Assembly: GCF_900107195.1 (NCBI RefSeq)
Contig: NZ_FNPB01000006.1
Coordinates: forward strand, 161,513-225,512
DNA from: Halobellus clavatus
Lineage (GTDB): Archaea > Halobacteriota > Halobacteria > Halobacteriales > Haloferacaceae
Direction of reading: 5' to 3'
DNA: 64,000 nucleotides
In this document: in pieces, positions 17,542 through 27,061 of the stretch
How the letters are laid out: the number at the start of each line of letters is the position of its first letter
How positions within the stretch are numbered: position 1 is the first letter of the stretch
Translations under genes and position numbers: made by a program
The notes under the pieces: model-generated
The model's input: only the letters and a program-made list of their open reading frames with translations
What the model was told of the DNA's origin: nothing
Databases searched by the model: none

Positions 17542-18540
17542 ATGACAGAAACGTTGTTCCTCTCCAGTTCGGCGGTTGACGGGCTCGCGACGCCCGCAGA
17601 GTTCGTCGAGGCGGTCCGCGACGGCTACCGTCAGCGCGGGGAGGGCGCGCCCGCCGAACCCAGGGCGAAACTCACGAACGCCGACCCGCCGGGCTTTTTC
17701 ACCGCCTACGCCGCGGTCCTGCCAGACACGGGTGCGATGGGCGGTTATATGTACTCCGCCGGCTTCGGAGCCGAGGACGCCTGGTTCATGACGCCCCTGT
17801 TCGATGCGGAGTCGGGCGAGCCGCTCGCCCTCGTCGACGGCGCGAGTATGAACCCCTACAAGACGGGAGCAGCGGGTGCCGTCGGGGCCGACGCGCTGGC
17901 TCGGGACGACGCATCCTCGGTCGCGATCATCGGGAGTGGACCCCAGGCGAAGGGACAACTCCGGGCGCTGTCGACCGTCCGCGACCTCGAAACCGTGTGG
18001 GTGTTCTCCCCCACGAAGGCGCACCGTGAGGACTTCGCCGGCGAGATGGATCGACGGCTCGAAGCGAGCGTCGCGGCCGTCGCCTCCGCTGCGGCCGCTG
18101 TGGAGGGGGCCGACATCATCGTCACCGCGACGAACGCGAGCGACCCTGTGTTCGACGGCGAGGCGCTCGATCCCGGGACGCACGTGACGGCGATGGGACA
18201 GTACGACCCCGAGAAGCGCGAACTCGACCAGACGACCATCGAGCGGGCCAAGTACGTGCCGGATCTCCGCGAGCGGGCCTTCCAGGACGCGGGATCGTTC
18301 CTCCACGCCCAGGAGGCCGGCGTGATCGACGAGGACGGCATCCACGCCGAACTCGGCGAGGTTGTCGCCGGCGAGGCCCCCGGCCGCGAGTCCGCAGAGG
18401 AGATCACGGTCTTCGACAGCGGCGGCACGGGCATCGAGACCGTCGCCGGCGCATCTCTGCTCTATGAGAAGGCCGTCGAGAAGGACCTGGGGACGACGCT
18501 CGACATCGCGCCCGGGAGCGAGGCACTCACCGGCGAGTGA
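17542..18540 (+). CDS. Ornithine cyclodeaminase / mu-crystallin family dehydrogenase
   Basis: 332 residues. The NAD(P)-binding Rossmann motif is VAIIGSGPQAKGQLRAL and the family Lys/Arg active-site region is MNPYKTGAAGAVGADALA. The central GGYMYSAGF and the late GQYDPEKRELD also fit the family. Members include ornithine cyclodeaminase, archaeal alanine dehydrogenase, ketimine reductase and opine-type dehydrogenases; sequence alone does not separate these. The C-terminal ITVFDSGGTGIETVAGASL is the expected end segment. The following gene starts close behind or overlaps, suggesting co-transcription. Confidence 0.85.
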   Translation: MTETLFLSSSAVDGLATPAEFVEAVRDGYRQRGEGAPAEPRAKLTNADPPGFFTAYAAVLPDTGAMGGYMYSAGFGAEDAWFMTPLFDAESGEPLALVDGASMNPYKTGAAGAVGADALARDDASSVAIIGSGPQAKGQLRALSTVRDLETVWVFSPTKAHREDFAGEMDRRLEASVAAVASAAAAVEGADIIVTATNASDPVFDGEALDPGTHVTAMGQYDPEKRELDQTTIERAKYVPDLRERAFQDAGSFLHAQEAGVIDEDGIHAELGEVVAGEAPGRESAEEITVFDSGGTGIETVAGASLLYEKAVEKDLGTTLDIAPGSEALTGE

Positions 18541-18560
18541 CGCGAGCGACGCTCGCCACG

Positions 18561-19031
18561 ATGTCACGGACTCGAAGATTTGCCGTCACGACCGTCGTGC
18601 TGGGGGTCATACTACTGGCTCACGCGGCCGTCACGTGGCCGCTGTTTGCCACGGCCGCCCTCTTCGGCGGCGGCGCAGTCGTCGCCTTCGTCGCCGAGGG
18701 GTTCGTCATCGCACTTGACTGGCTCGAACACCACATCGGGCCGAAGGTCCTCGGCGTGCCACTCTACGTTCTGTTTGGCTGGACGGGCATCGTCTACCTG
18801 ACATTCCGGATCGCGCTCCTCGCTACCGACGGCTGGGCGGCCGTCGTCCTGGCCGCGGGGCTCGCGACGACGTACGACGTCCTGACCGACCACTACGGCG
18901 TCGAAAACGGGCAGTGGACGTACCGAGATTCGCTTCCCGGACCGCGGTTCCGTGGCGTCCCGTGGTGGAACTTCGCCGGCTGGTTTCTCATCAGTTGCCT
19001 CACGTCGGCGCTGGCGCTCCCGTTCCTGTGA
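18561..19031 (+). CDS. Carotenoid biosynthesis protein-like (CruF/DUF422-type) membrane protein
   Basis: 156 residues with four or five membrane helices. The segment YDVLTDHYGVENGQWTY and the later GVPWWNFAGWFLIS are hallmarks of the DUF422/CruF family, which includes bisanhydrobacterioruberin hydratase of C50 carotenoid synthesis. The protein is shorter than full CruF (about 250-300 residues), so it may be a related but different member. ATG at 18561 was chosen; a GTG at 18537 overlapping the previous stop is also possible and would imply coupling. Function in bacterioruberin synthesis is an inference. Confidence 0.7.
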   Translation: MSRTRRFAVTTVVLGVILLAHAAVTWPLFATAALFGGGAVVAFVAEGFVIALDWLEHHIGPKVLGVPLYVLFGWTGIVYLTFRIALLATDGWAAVVLAAGLATTYDVLTDHYGVENGQWTYRDSLPGPRFRGVPWWNFAGWFLISCLTSALALPFL

Positions 19032-19046
19032 TCCGTGAACCCAGCG

Positions 19047-20114
19047 CTACTGCAGTCGATAGCGGAGTAACGCCGCGATCCCACCGAGGTTCCGCAACTG
19101 TCGGCCCGGATCGAACTCCCCGGAGAAGACGGTGACCTCGCCGCCCTGGCGTTCGACCGACTGGATGACGTCGTTGACGTCGACGTCCCAGTCGCCCTCG
19201 CCCTGTCGCTCCTGGCGGAGGCGGTCGTCGACCACGAGCAGTTCTTCGACGGCACCGAACTCTGCGGCCTCGGCGACCGCCTCGATCCCGTAGGCAACCT
19301 TCTCACCCTGCGATATCCCCGCCATCAGGTCGTCGATCAGTTCTGCCTCCTTCGAGATCCGCGTCTGTGTCTGGACCTCGTCGACCGCGCCGCGCTTGAG
19401 CACTTCGTGAACGCCGCGGTCCCCGACGGCGGCGGTATCGACCATCGTGATCAGGTCCGCAGTCTCGGGGTGCGTCTCCTCGATGTGGTCGCGGGCGTCC
19501 TGCTTTGTAAAGCCCGGACCCGCGAGAATGATCGCGTCGACGTCCATCCGCGCGAGCGCGTCGGCGAGTTCCGAGAAGAGTTCCGAGCGCGGACGGGCGT
19601 ACGCTCCCTTCCCCGTCGGAGCGGTGAACGAGAAGCGCTCTTCGGTGCCGTACTGGGCGACGGTGTGGATGTGCGCTTCTCCCTCCTCGACGGTCGCGAT
19701 CGCCACGTCAGCGTTCTCAGCCGCCTCTTCGGCCGCTTCGATCCGTTCGATCTGATCCGGTTTGAAGTGCTTCTCGATGGTGAGTTCGTCGTGCTCCTCG
19801 ACGTTGATCGTGTGGTGGTGTCCGAGTTGGTCCTCCCGGGAACACTCGACGATTTCGCCACCGACCCGGAGCCGATTGGCGAAGCGGGCGAACTCGACGT
19901 CGTCGACTTCGATCGTGACGAAGAGGTGTTCGCGCTGTCCCCCCGTGTCCCGAAGATTGTCCTCGTTGCGTTGGATGCGACGGGTCGTGTCCCCGGAGAC
20001 GAAGTCTCCCGATTCGAGGACGTGCGAGAGGTGCCACAGGTCGTCGACGTTCTCGGGCACCAACGTCATCCGCTCGCGGCCCTCCTCGCCGCGGCCGCGA
20101 CTCGAAATACGCAT
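19047..20114 (-). CDS. pelA: Pelota/Dom34 ribosome rescue factor
   Basis: 355 residues, the standard archaeal Pelota length. It enters the A site of stalled ribosomes and, with archaeal aEF1A/ABCE1, splits them in no-go decay. N-terminal Sm-like domain: [19 protein letters not shown] and [19 protein letters not shown]. Central eRF1-like domain 2: [17 protein letters not shown]; the GGQ loop of true release factors is absent, as expected. C-terminal domain 3: [20 protein letters not shown]. Start ATG at 20114. Located about 1.6 kb from the RqcH gene. Confidence 0.95.
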   Translation of the reverse strand: MRISSRGRGEEGRERMTLVPENVDDLWHLSHVLESGDFVSGDTTRRIQRNEDNLRDTGGQREHLFVTIEVDDVEFARFANRLRVGGEIVECSREDQLGHHHTINVEEHDELTIEKHFKPDQIERIEAAEEAAENADVAIATVEEGEAHIHTVAQYGTEERFSFTAPTGKGAYARPRSELFSELADALARMDVDAIILAGPGFTKQDARDHIEETHPETADLITMVDTAAVGDRGVHEVLKRGAVDEVQTQTRISKEAELIDDLMAGISQGEKVAYGIEAVAEAAEFGAVEELLVVDDRLRQERQGEGDWDVDVNDVIQSVERQGGEVTVFSGEFDPGRQLRNLGGIAALLRYRLQ

Positions 20115-20149
20115 ACGTGCTGCTCCGCGGCCACGGCGGAAAGATCCTG

Positions 20150-20659
20150 CTATCCGTCGGTGTCTCGCCACGCGAACGCCAGCGCCGCGAGGTTGCCGGC
20201 GGCGAGGAGGCCGCCCAGCAGGTAGGACCCCCGCTCGACGCCCAGTAGACGAACAGCGCCGATCACCCCCGCGAGGACCGCGAGCAGTCCGACGATCTGT
20301 CCCAGGCCGCCTACCAACTCGGCCTTGTGCTCTGCCGATAGCGAAGGCGGTGAGAGCGTCCGACCGGATTCCTCGTCGGGGGATTGATTCGCAGTGTCGC
20401 CCCCGTTCGGTGCCCCGTCGATGACGGCGTCTCTGATTCGGTCCCACAGATAGATCGAGACCCCGTTGGCGCTCAGCAGGCTGGCCGACACCACTCCCCC
20501 GAATCCCACGCTTGGGGAGTCGAGCACGACGAATCCGACGATCCCTCCCAGGAGAAACCCCAGACTTCCGATACCGTGACCGGTGGCTCCCTGGAGGGAC
20601 GCCACGCCCGAGAAGCGCGTGACTTCGTCGGCTATGTCCCGTGGGGAATCTGCGGACAT
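20150..20659 (-). CDS. Membrane protein of unknown function
   Basis: 169 residues with about four hydrophobic segments: [52 protein letters not shown] and a C-terminal [20 protein letters not shown] hydrophilic loop of ~40 residues lies in the middle. The ATG at 20659 is chosen; upstream in-frame sequence to 20830 is basic and not halophile-like. An AT-rich element (TTTAAT, about 20695-20702) could be its promoter. No family recognised. Confidence 0.6.
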   Translation of the reverse strand: MSADSPRDIADEVTRFSGVASLQGATGHGIGSLGFLLGGIVGFVVLDSPSVGFGGVVSASLLSANGVSIYLWDRIRDAVIDGAPNGGDTANQSPDEESGRTLSPPSLSAEHKAELVGGLGQIVGLLAVLAGVIGAVRLLGVERGSYLLGGLLAAGNLAALAFAWRDTDG

Positions 20660-20826
20660 CCTGACTGGAGTGAGAAACGGTACCACGACCTGGGCATTAA
20701 ATCTCCGCACACGTCGCGTCGGCGGACAAAGAGTGACCATCGGTCGCGGAGTGATCTGGCCCGGAGGGGTCGTGCGCCCCTCCTCAACCGATGAGGAGCG
20801 CGCGGAGCCGTGACGCCCGAGCGGCT

Positions 20827-21576
20827 TCACACCGCCGGCCGTTCGTCCATCGAGTCACGCTCGTCGTTCACGTTCACCTCGTGGAGTTCGCCCCAGGCGT
20901 GCCCGATGAGGTAGTACGCAGCGACCGCGCCGTAGAAGCCGAGGAAGCCGCCAGCCAGGAACCCGACCGGGGGAATCGCGTTCAGCGCGCTCGCGACCAA
21001 GCCGAACACGAAGATGATCCCGAGCCCGGAAACCCAGGCCGTCGCGTAGGTTCCAGTGGTCAGCACGGGACGGAGTTCGCGGAGCGAGAAGGCCCCGCTG
21101 AGATCCTCGCGTTCGGCCAGGCTCGCGAGTGCTGCGGGCACGACGTAGGCCGCAAGCAGGCTCACAGCGAACGCGACGACGCCGCCGACGAGGACCACGA
21201 GCAGTCCGAGACCGGCCGCGAGGCCGCTCCGGGGGCCGAGCGAACCGGCCACCCCGCTCGCCGACCCGCCGACCACGAGGAACGAGAGGACCCCGCCGCC
21301 GAGGACGAGTGCCGCGACGAGTGCGGGGACGAACCCGTAGACGAAGACGACGATGAAGGCGCGGATGCCGTCGCTGAACAGGTCGCCCCAGTCGTCGAAG
21401 ACCGGCGCGTCCTCGTTGCCGTGCATCGTCTCGCGGACGACCCGGACGAGATAGCCGAGGACGAGGATCGCAGGGATCACGAGCGGGCTGAGCAGGCTCA
21501 AGATTCCCCCGATGAGAACCGTGGTGACCCAGGAGTCTTCGTCGTTGCGGAGGTACTGTAGGGATTGTTGAATCAT
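20827..21576 (-). CDS. DUF4013 membrane protein
   Basis: 249 residues. The start (MIQQSLQYLRNDEDSW) followed by GGILSLLSPLVIPAILVLGY and VFDDWGDLFSDGIRAFIVVF is typical of DUF4013, a family of archaeal membrane proteins of unknown role. Six or more hydrophobic helices are visible. A GTG three codons upstream (21585) is an alternative start. A TATA-like element at 21643-21651 would give a transcript with a leader of about 40 bases. Confidence 0.8.
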   Translation of the reverse strand: MIQQSLQYLRNDEDSWVTTVLIGGILSLLSPLVIPAILVLGYLVRVVRETMHGNEDAPVFDDWGDLFSDGIRAFIVVFVYGFVPALVAALVLGGGVLSFLVVGGSASGVAGSLGPRSGLAAGLGLLVVLVGGVVAFAVSLLAAYVVPAALASLAEREDLSGAFSLRELRPVLTTGTYATAWVSGLGIIFVFGLVASALNAIPPVGFLAGGFLGFYGAVAAYYLIGHAWGELHEVNVNDERDSMDERPAV

Positions 21577-21642
21577 TGGCTTCACCGAGCGACGGAGGTG
21601 GTCTGTTCCGATGTTCGCTCAGTTACAGAGACGCGGTGAGTC

Positions 21643-21651
21643 AGCATAAAT
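21643..21651 (-). promoter_or_regulatory. TATA box upstream of DUF4013 gene
   Basis: Read on the minus strand this is TATTTATGC in otherwise GC-rich DNA. The predicted transcription start lies near 21618, leaving a leader of about 40 bases before the ATG at 21576. Confidence 0.45.
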
Positions 21652-21740
21652 ACATACTGAACGATAATAGCAGTTGACACGACAGCAACGGAGCGTCGCG
21701 TTCCCCACCGCCGCGGTACCCGCTCTGCCCGCCGGTGCGC

Positions 21741-23849
21741 TCACTCCTCGACGATCTCGCTGCCGCCCGGCGGGAGGAACTCTTGGATCTTGTCGGGGCT
21801 CGCGACCTTCCGGAGGAACGACTGATCGGTGAATCGCTCCTTGAACTTTCGGTAGAGCATCTTCGCGGCGTCGTTCTGCGCGTAGCGTCCGGGTTGCAGT
21901 CGGACCGAGGTCTCGACGCGGTCTACGATGGCCGCCGGCGGCCCACCGAGGACGCGCGTCTCGCCCTCGCACTGCACGCCAATCGACACCTCGGCCTCGA
22001 CGTCTCGGAAGTACGTCCGGTCCCCGCGGATCACGAATGATCCCTTCTCGATGTACTCCCCCGACTCGGGCGTCTTCGACACCTGATCCGGCGTCACCAT
22101 ATACGCCTCACCGGCGAAGCGGCCCTCTTTCCACGTCGACGAGTACGAGACCGCGAACTGAGCGGCTTCCTCCTTCGTCGCCTCGGGGAACTCGACTGCC
22201 TCGGAGGGCTCGGACGGGCCGGTCGCCTTCACGATCGTCACCGGTCCGCCGTGGGCCTGCGTGTGGAAGAACAGGTCGTGCGTGTCGAGGTACTTGGTGA
22301 CGATCTCCTCGTTTTGGTCGGCGTTGCGGCCGCCGATCACGAGGAAGCCGTCTGAGGTGCGGAACCACCGGAACCGTTCGTACCACTGTTCGGAGGTCCG
22401 GATCGGGACTGACTCGACGGAGAGCCAGTCGCGGTCCTCGCCCTCCGCCTCGTCGTCGGGTTCCGCCTCGCCCTCGTCGTCTGCCTCCCACGCCTCCCGC
22501 CGGCGCTTCACTTCCTCGAGTTCCTCGCGCGTGTTTTCGATCGCGGTCATCGCGCCTTCCTTCTTCTCTTCGATCCGTTTGGCCTCGGTGTAGAGACGAT
22601 CGGCATTCTTCTCGACGCCGGTGTCGACAGTGACCGCGACCTCGGTGTCGTCGAGTTCGATCGTCACGGTTCCGTCCGCGCCGTCGACGTCGACGACCGC
22701 CTCCGCCGCCGGAATTCCCTGTTCGGCACCGGCTTCCAGCGTCTCGCGGATCTCGTCCCAGGAGACGTCGTTCCCGCGTGCCTCCTGGACAGTCGAGAGG
22801 ACCTCGTCGACGAGATCGTAGTTCGCGTACAGGAGTTCCGCGCGGCGGCGCTCGGCTTCGGCCTGCTCTTCGAAGTTCTCGATCGCCCCCTCCTGCTGGT
22901 CGATGATCCGCTTTTTCTTCTCGATCTCGGCCTCGAAATCCGGCCGCTGCTGCCCCATCTCTTCTGGGTCGTCGTCTTCCAGATCGAGGCGGTAGAAGTA
23001 CTCGTCCAGCGCGTCGTTGAAGTTGTCGTACCCCTCACTGTCGAGGCCCTCGCGCTCCCGTTCCTCCAGCGGGAACGGCGTGACGTCGACGACCGCCTCG
23101 TCGTCGGTGTAGACACGAGGATCGAAATCGCCACTCCGGAGTCGCGTTCGGAGTTCCTCGATAGCGTCGTGGATCGCGCGGTACTGTTCGTCGCCCGCGT
23201 CTTCGATCGACATCGTCTTCTCGACGCCCGCACGGGTGCAGAGCTCCTCGGCGTAGAGTCCGCCGAGGTTCAACTGCGTGGCGAGCGTCCGCACGACGTC
23301 GGTATCGGAGTCGTCCATCCGCTGCTCGAGGGTCTCGTACCCCACGGTGAGCGGATTGAGCCGCGATGCGGGGAACTCGTACTGCGACCCCGGCGCGACC
23401 GTCCGAGATTTCAGTCGCACGGTCTCGAGGCTCTGGACGACCTCACCGGTCTCATCGAGCACGGCGACGTTCCCCTGGCCGAAGAGTTCGACGACGAGTC
23501 GGGTGTTCTCGTCGCCGCGGGCGAACTCGAAGACCAGAATCCGGTCGAACTCGAACTGCTCGACGCCGACGAAGTCGGCCCCGGAGAGTCGATTCCGCAG
23601 CATCATCGCGAAGTTCGGCGGCCGCCCCGGCGCGTCGGGGACGTGTTCGGGGTCCGCGGTATGCGCGCGCTTCACGTCGCCGACTTCGAGGATGAGTTCC
23701 ACCCGACCGCGATCGAAATCGCGCATCCGAAAGCGGAGCAGGTCGTCGCCGTAGAGATAGGCCTTGTCGACTTTTGCTCCCTCGTACCGGTTCAGTTCGG
23801 TGACGAGGGCGGCCAGATCGACGCTCGTGAGTTCCCGCTTCGGATCCAT
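21741..23849 (-). CDS. rqcH: RqcH / NFACT ribosome-associated quality control protein
   Basis: 702 residues, full length for the Rqc2/NEMF/FbpA family. It binds 60S/50S-nascent chain complexes and, in bacteria and eukaryotes, recruits tRNA for C-terminal tailing. NFACT-N: FAMMLRNRLSGADFVGVEQF and VFEFARGDENTRLVVELF. A charged coiled-coil middle (residues ~330-490) follows, then NFACT-R: YERFRWFRTSDGFLVIGGRN with the DxR-type residues, and FFHTQAHGGPVTIVKA. The C-terminal ~100 residues form the NFACT-C-like end. ATG at 23849 starts MDPKRELTSVDLAALV, the conserved beginning. A CTTTTCTTT stretch about 27 bases upstream may be its promoter. Confidence 0.93.
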   Translation of the reverse strand: MDPKRELTSVDLAALVTELNRYEGAKVDKAYLYGDDLLRFRMRDFDRGRVELILEVGDVKRAHTADPEHVPDAPGRPPNFAMMLRNRLSGADFVGVEQFEFDRILVFEFARGDENTRLVVELFGQGNVAVLDETGEVVQSLETVRLKSRTVAPGSQYEFPASRLNPLTVGYETLEQRMDDSDTDVVRTLATQLNLGGLYAEELCTRAGVEKTMSIEDAGDEQYRAIHDAIEELRTRLRSGDFDPRVYTDDEAVVDVTPFPLEEREREGLDSEGYDNFNDALDEYFYRLDLEDDDPEEMGQQRPDFEAEIEKKKRIIDQQEGAIENFEEQAEAERRRAELLYANYDLVDEVLSTVQEARGNDVSWDEIRETLEAGAEQGIPAAEAVVDVDGADGTVTIELDDTEVAVTVDTGVEKNADRLYTEAKRIEEKKEGAMTAIENTREELEEVKRRREAWEADDEGEAEPDDEAEGEDRDWLSVESVPIRTSEQWYERFRWFRTSDGFLVIGGRNADQNEEIVTKYLDTHDLFFHTQAHGGPVTIVKATGPSEPSEAVEFPEATKEEAAQFAVSYSSTWKEGRFAGEAYMVTPDQVSKTPESGEYIEKGSFVIRGDRTYFRDVEAEVSIGVQCEGETRVLGGPPAAIVDRVETSVRLQPGRYAQNDAAKMLYRKFKERFTDQSFLRKVASPDKIQEFLPPGGSEIVEE

Positions 23850-23949
23850 ACCCCCTGATTCTCCCGGGGGAAAGAAAAGGCGCACGTTCCGGTCACCGCC
23901 GTCCAGCCGAGTGGGTCTGCATCGTGAGTCGCCGCGGCGATCGAGCGGT

Positions 23950-24420
23950 TCACCCGGCCCGATCGACGAGTCGCCGCGCTCCGGCGCCGACGACGAAGCC
24001 CGCCGTCCCCACGCCGACCGCGATCGCTGCTCCGATCCCCAGGGCGGTCAACATCGTCGCACTCGGGTACGTGAGGTCGAACAGGCCAAGCGGGAGGTAG
24101 AAGCCGAAACTCGGACCACCGGCGAGCGCGACGCTGACTACGAGGCCGTCGTTGTGGTACGCCCCCGCCGCGGCGGCGACGAACGCCAGTCCGACGAGAA
24201 GCGGTAAGAGGAGACCGAACGGGAAGGAGACCCCCCCGACGAGGCGAGGCGGGAGGTGGACCAGAAACGTCCCTGCGAACAGCACGCCAGCGACCGCTGC
24301 GAGTCTGACGGCCGTCCCCGGCCGACGCCCGAGCAGCAGTCGCTCGGCCCGTGGCGACAGTCCGAGCGAGCCACGATTCCCGGCTGTCGTCTCGGACCCG
24401 CCCGTATCTTTGTCTCCCAT
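23950..24420 (-). CDS. Membrane protein of unknown function
   Basis: 156 residues. A hydrophilic N-terminus of ~45 residues with a PRAERLLLGRRPG segment is followed by four hydrophobic helices: VAGVLFAGTFLVHLP, PFGLLLPLLVGLAFVAAAAG, VVSVALAGGPSFGFYLP and IGAAIAVGVGTAGFVVGAG. ATG at 24420 chosen; another Met at 24450 is possible. It is divergent from the gene at 24549 and lies 100 bases downstream of nothing on its own strand. No family recognised. Confidence 0.55.
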   Translation of the reverse strand: MGDKDTGGSETTAGNRGSLGLSPRAERLLLGRRPGTAVRLAAVAGVLFAGTFLVHLPPRLVGGVSFPFGLLLPLLVGLAFVAAAAGAYHNDGLVVSVALAGGPSFGFYLPLGLFDLTYPSATMLTALGIGAAIAVGVGTAGFVVGAGARRLVDRAG

Positions 24421-24517
24421 AATGGGTTCTTCCCCGTGCCCGCTCTTCATACTTCGGTCGAGCCAGATCGACCGCCCACCGGGGCCGTGATCGGACGGTC
24501 GCCCCGGAGACACGCTG

Positions 24518-24526
24518 TTTTTATTT
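24518..24526 (+). promoter_or_regulatory. TATA box of the Cys/His protein gene
   Basis: TTTTTATTT, ending 22 bases before the ATG at 24549, consistent with a leaderless transcript. Confidence 0.55.
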
Positions 24527-24548
24527 GCCGGTACGCTATCGTCCGGTA

Positions 24549-25133
24549 ATGACTAAGATCAGCATCGGCCTCCGAGGATGGCGATTCGACGAGGAAGCGG
24601 TGTTCTCCGAGGACGGGGAGTTTCGCCCGCTCGAGGAGGTATCGGACGACACCCGAAAGCGGCTCATCCGACTGACCTATCTTCAGGGGAAGCCCTGCGA
24701 CGCCTGCTACCTGATCCACGGCGAGGCGGAGAAAAATCGGGCGAATCAGGCCGAAATCGTCTACGGCGAGCCGATGGAGGAGGTCCTCCTCTGTCAGACG
24801 CACGAACCCGACTTTCTCTACTGGTTCCGCGAGGCGGGCGGCAGCGAGCGCACCGGGACGGAGACGTTCCGCGACGAGTTCCACGAGTGGTTCGCCAGCG
24901 GCAACCGCGCCCCGGAGGGGTACGCCGGTCTGGAGTACGTCGACACCGACCCCGAGGACCTCCCATCACCTCCGGACCCCGAAGAACTCAATCAGCGGCT
25001 CAACGAGAACTACGACGGCGAGCGCAAGAAGATCGACCTTCGGACCGGCGAGATCACGGTCGTCGAGGACGAGGAGGACGACGTCCCCTCGCTCGACGCC
25101 GCCGAACTCGACCGCGATTACCCCACCAAGTAG
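24549..25133 (+). CDS. Haloarchaeal protein with candidate Cys/His metal site
   Basis: 194 residues, soluble and strongly acidic. Cys50-x2-Cys53 with His57 close by, and Cys82-x2-His85, form a plausible zinc site (KPCDACYLIHG and LLCQTHEPD). The C-terminal third is Asp/Glu-rich (RTGEITVVEDEEDDVPS). The ATG at 24549 follows a strong TATA box, which excludes the longer frame from 24525. It ends 3 bases before the TrmJ-like gene, so the two form an operon; this suggests, but does not prove, a link to RNA modification. No named family recognised. Confidence 0.65.
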   Translation: MTKISIGLRGWRFDEEAVFSEDGEFRPLEEVSDDTRKRLIRLTYLQGKPCDACYLIHGEAEKNRANQAEIVYGEPMEEVLLCQTHEPDFLYWFREAGGSERTGTETFRDEFHEWFASGNRAPEGYAGLEYVDTDPEDLPSPPDPEELNQRLNENYDGERKKIDLRTGEITVVEDEEDDVPSLDAAELDRDYPTK

Positions 25134-25136
25134 TCG

Positions 25137-26039
25137 ATGGCGCCACGCACTCAGGACCCCGTCGTCGTCGTCGTCGAACCCAAGACACCCGGCAACGTCG
25201 GGACGATCGCCCGCGCGATGAAGAACTTCGGGCTCACTGATCTGAAACTGGTCGATCCGCCCGAACTCGACGAGGACGGCGAGGCGTACGGCTTCGCCGG
25301 CCACGCCCGCGAGGACGTCCTGCCGAACGCCGAGGAGGTCACCTTCGACGCGGTCGTCGAGAACTATCACACGATCGGGACGACAGCGATCACGAACGAG
25401 GACAGCAGACAACACACGCGATTTCCGTTCAAGACGCCGGTCGAGATCCGCGAGAGTCTCGCGACCGTCGACACGGAGACGGCGCTGGTGTTCGGTCGCG
25501 AGGGGACCGGCCTCGACAACGAGGAGTTGCGACGGCTCGACGAGGTGTGTTCGATCCCCGCCAGCGCCGAGTACCCCGTGTTGAACCTCGGACAGGCAGC
25601 GACAATTCTCCTCTACGAACTCCGAACGCTCACCGTCGGAGAGACGCAACTCCCGGACGTCGAGCGCGAGCGCGCCGCCGAGGCGGAGATCGACCGCTTT
25701 TACGACTTCTTCGAGCGGTTCCACGAATCGGTCGAGGGGCGCGAGCACAAACGGGCGAAGACGAAAGTGATGATGCGGCGACTGCTCGGCCGCGCCCACC
25801 CGACGGAGCGAGAGATCACCACGCTCACGGGGATCTTCCGCCGGACGAACGAACTCTTGGGCGATCGCTCCTTCGGCGATCACACCGACGACGATCCCGA
25901 CGGCTCGGACCCAGCGAGTGATGGAGCCACCCCCGCCGAGAGCGGGGACGCTGCTCACGCTGCGGACGACGACACCGCTCCCGGCGAAGGCGATATTACC
26001 GGTCGCGGTCGAACCCCCGCCGAATCGGATCCCGACTGA
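25137..26039 (+). CDS. trmJ: TrmJ-like SpoU (SPOUT) RNA methyltransferase
   Basis: 300 residues. SPOUT motif 1 is PVVVVVEPKTPGNVGTIARA, with the conserved N-x-G-x-I-x-R; motif 2 is ALVFGREGTGLDNEEL; motif 3 is IPASAEYPVLNLGQAATILL. Archaeal TrmJ methylates the 2'-OH of C32/U32 in tRNA. The C-terminal helical extension (ERFHESVEGREHKRAKTKVM) is also TrmJ-like. The last 60 residues are a low-complexity acidic tail without family counterpart. Starts 3 bases after the preceding gene. tRNA rather than rRNA as target is inferred from family. Confidence 0.88.
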   Translation: MAPRTQDPVVVVVEPKTPGNVGTIARAMKNFGLTDLKLVDPPELDEDGEAYGFAGHAREDVLPNAEEVTFDAVVENYHTIGTTAITNEDSRQHTRFPFKTPVEIRESLATVDTETALVFGREGTGLDNEELRRLDEVCSIPASAEYPVLNLGQAATILLYELRTLTVGETQLPDVERERAAEAEIDRFYDFFERFHESVEGREHKRAKTKVMMRRLLGRAHPTEREITTLTGIFRRTNELLGDRSFGDHTDDDPDGSDPASDGATPAESGDAAHAADDDTAPGEGDITGRGRTPAESDPD

Positions 26040-26062
26040 ACGGCCCACTGGTCACCCGAAGG

Positions 26063-27055
26063 ATGCCCGCATCCCCACCCGATCCCGCCGAGCGATACCG
26101 ACGCGGTCGCGTGAGCCGTCTGGGGGCGGTGCTCGTCGGACTCGCCGCGTTCGGTTTCTACGGCTTGCTCGCCGCGGCGAGTCTCGGCATCGTCCTGGCG
26201 GTGTGGCAGATCCGACTCGACCCCGTCGCGGCCGTCGCCGGCCTCCTCATCGGAACGGTCCTCGCTGCCTTCCTGTCGCTCCGGATCGGGACGCGACGCG
26301 TCCTCTCGACGCTTGCGGCCCGCGAAGTCCCGAAGTCACGGCTCCCGCGGGTCTACGCGATGCTCGAAGACCTCGCGGCCTCGATGTCGATCGAGTCCCC
26401 GCGACTCCTCGTGGCCCGGCTGGAGTCGCCAAACGCGTTTGCGCTCGAAACCGGCGGCCAGAACACGGTGGTCCTCGACGCCTCGCTCTTTCGACTGCTC
26501 GACGGCCCGGAACTCGAGGCGTTGCTCGCGCACGAACTCGCGCACCTCGAACGCCGCGACGGATTCCTCGGGAGCATCGCGCTCGCGCTCTCGCAACTCG
26601 TCATCGTCGTCTTGGAACTCGTGCTGTCTCCGGCGGTGTTTCTCCTCACCGGCACGGCGCTGTGCGTCGCGTGGATCCGCGGTGACCCCCGGTCGTGGTC
26701 TGCGACGCTCCCGGGACGCATCCGGGGCCGGATCGAATCGGGCGTCGCCCTCGTCGGTATGACGGTGACGCTCCTCATTCGGGCCTACGCGCGTCGCCGG
26801 GAGTTCGGGGCCGACGAGCGGGCCGCCGAGGTGACGGGACGCCCGCTCGCACTCGCGAGTGCGCTCACGAAGATCGACCGGGCCGCAGCGCCGCGGTTCG
26901 GGTCCCTCTCGCCGGTCTGGACGCACGGTGAGGTCGAATCCGAAGAAGAGCGTCGCCTCAGGCAGTACGTTTCGACACATCCGCCGACCGAAGACCGGGT
27001 TTCGCGGCTGCAAAAACTGGCCGAGCGGTCGGCGTCCGAGGCCCGGGGTGAGTGA
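26063..27055 (+). CDS. M48-family (HtpX/Ste24-like) membrane metalloprotease
   Basis: 330 residues. The zinc-binding motif is HELAHLERRDG (HExxH), with the third ligand expected in the later RRREFGADERAAEVTG (Glu). Two N-terminal membrane helices precede the catalytic domain and two more follow it (VIVVLELVLSPAVFLLTG and a helix near residue 230). The C-terminal YVSTHPPTEDRVSRLQKL is the typical HtpX end segment. It probably degrades damaged membrane proteins under stress. It follows the TrmJ-like gene by 23 bases. Confidence 0.9.
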   Translation: MPASPPDPAERYRRGRVSRLGAVLVGLAAFGFYGLLAAASLGIVLAVWQIRLDPVAAVAGLLIGTVLAAFLSLRIGTRRVLSTLAAREVPKSRLPRVYAMLEDLAASMSIESPRLLVARLESPNAFALETGGQNTVVLDASLFRLLDGPELEALLAHELAHLERRDGFLGSIALALSQLVIVVLELVLSPAVFLLTGTALCVAWIRGDPRSWSATLPGRIRGRIESGVALVGMTVTLLIRAYARRREFGADERAAEVTGRPLALASALTKIDRAAAPRFGSLSPVWTHGEVESEEERRLRQYVSTHPPTEDRVSRLQKLAERSASEARGE

Positions 27056-27061
27056 CCGGCG

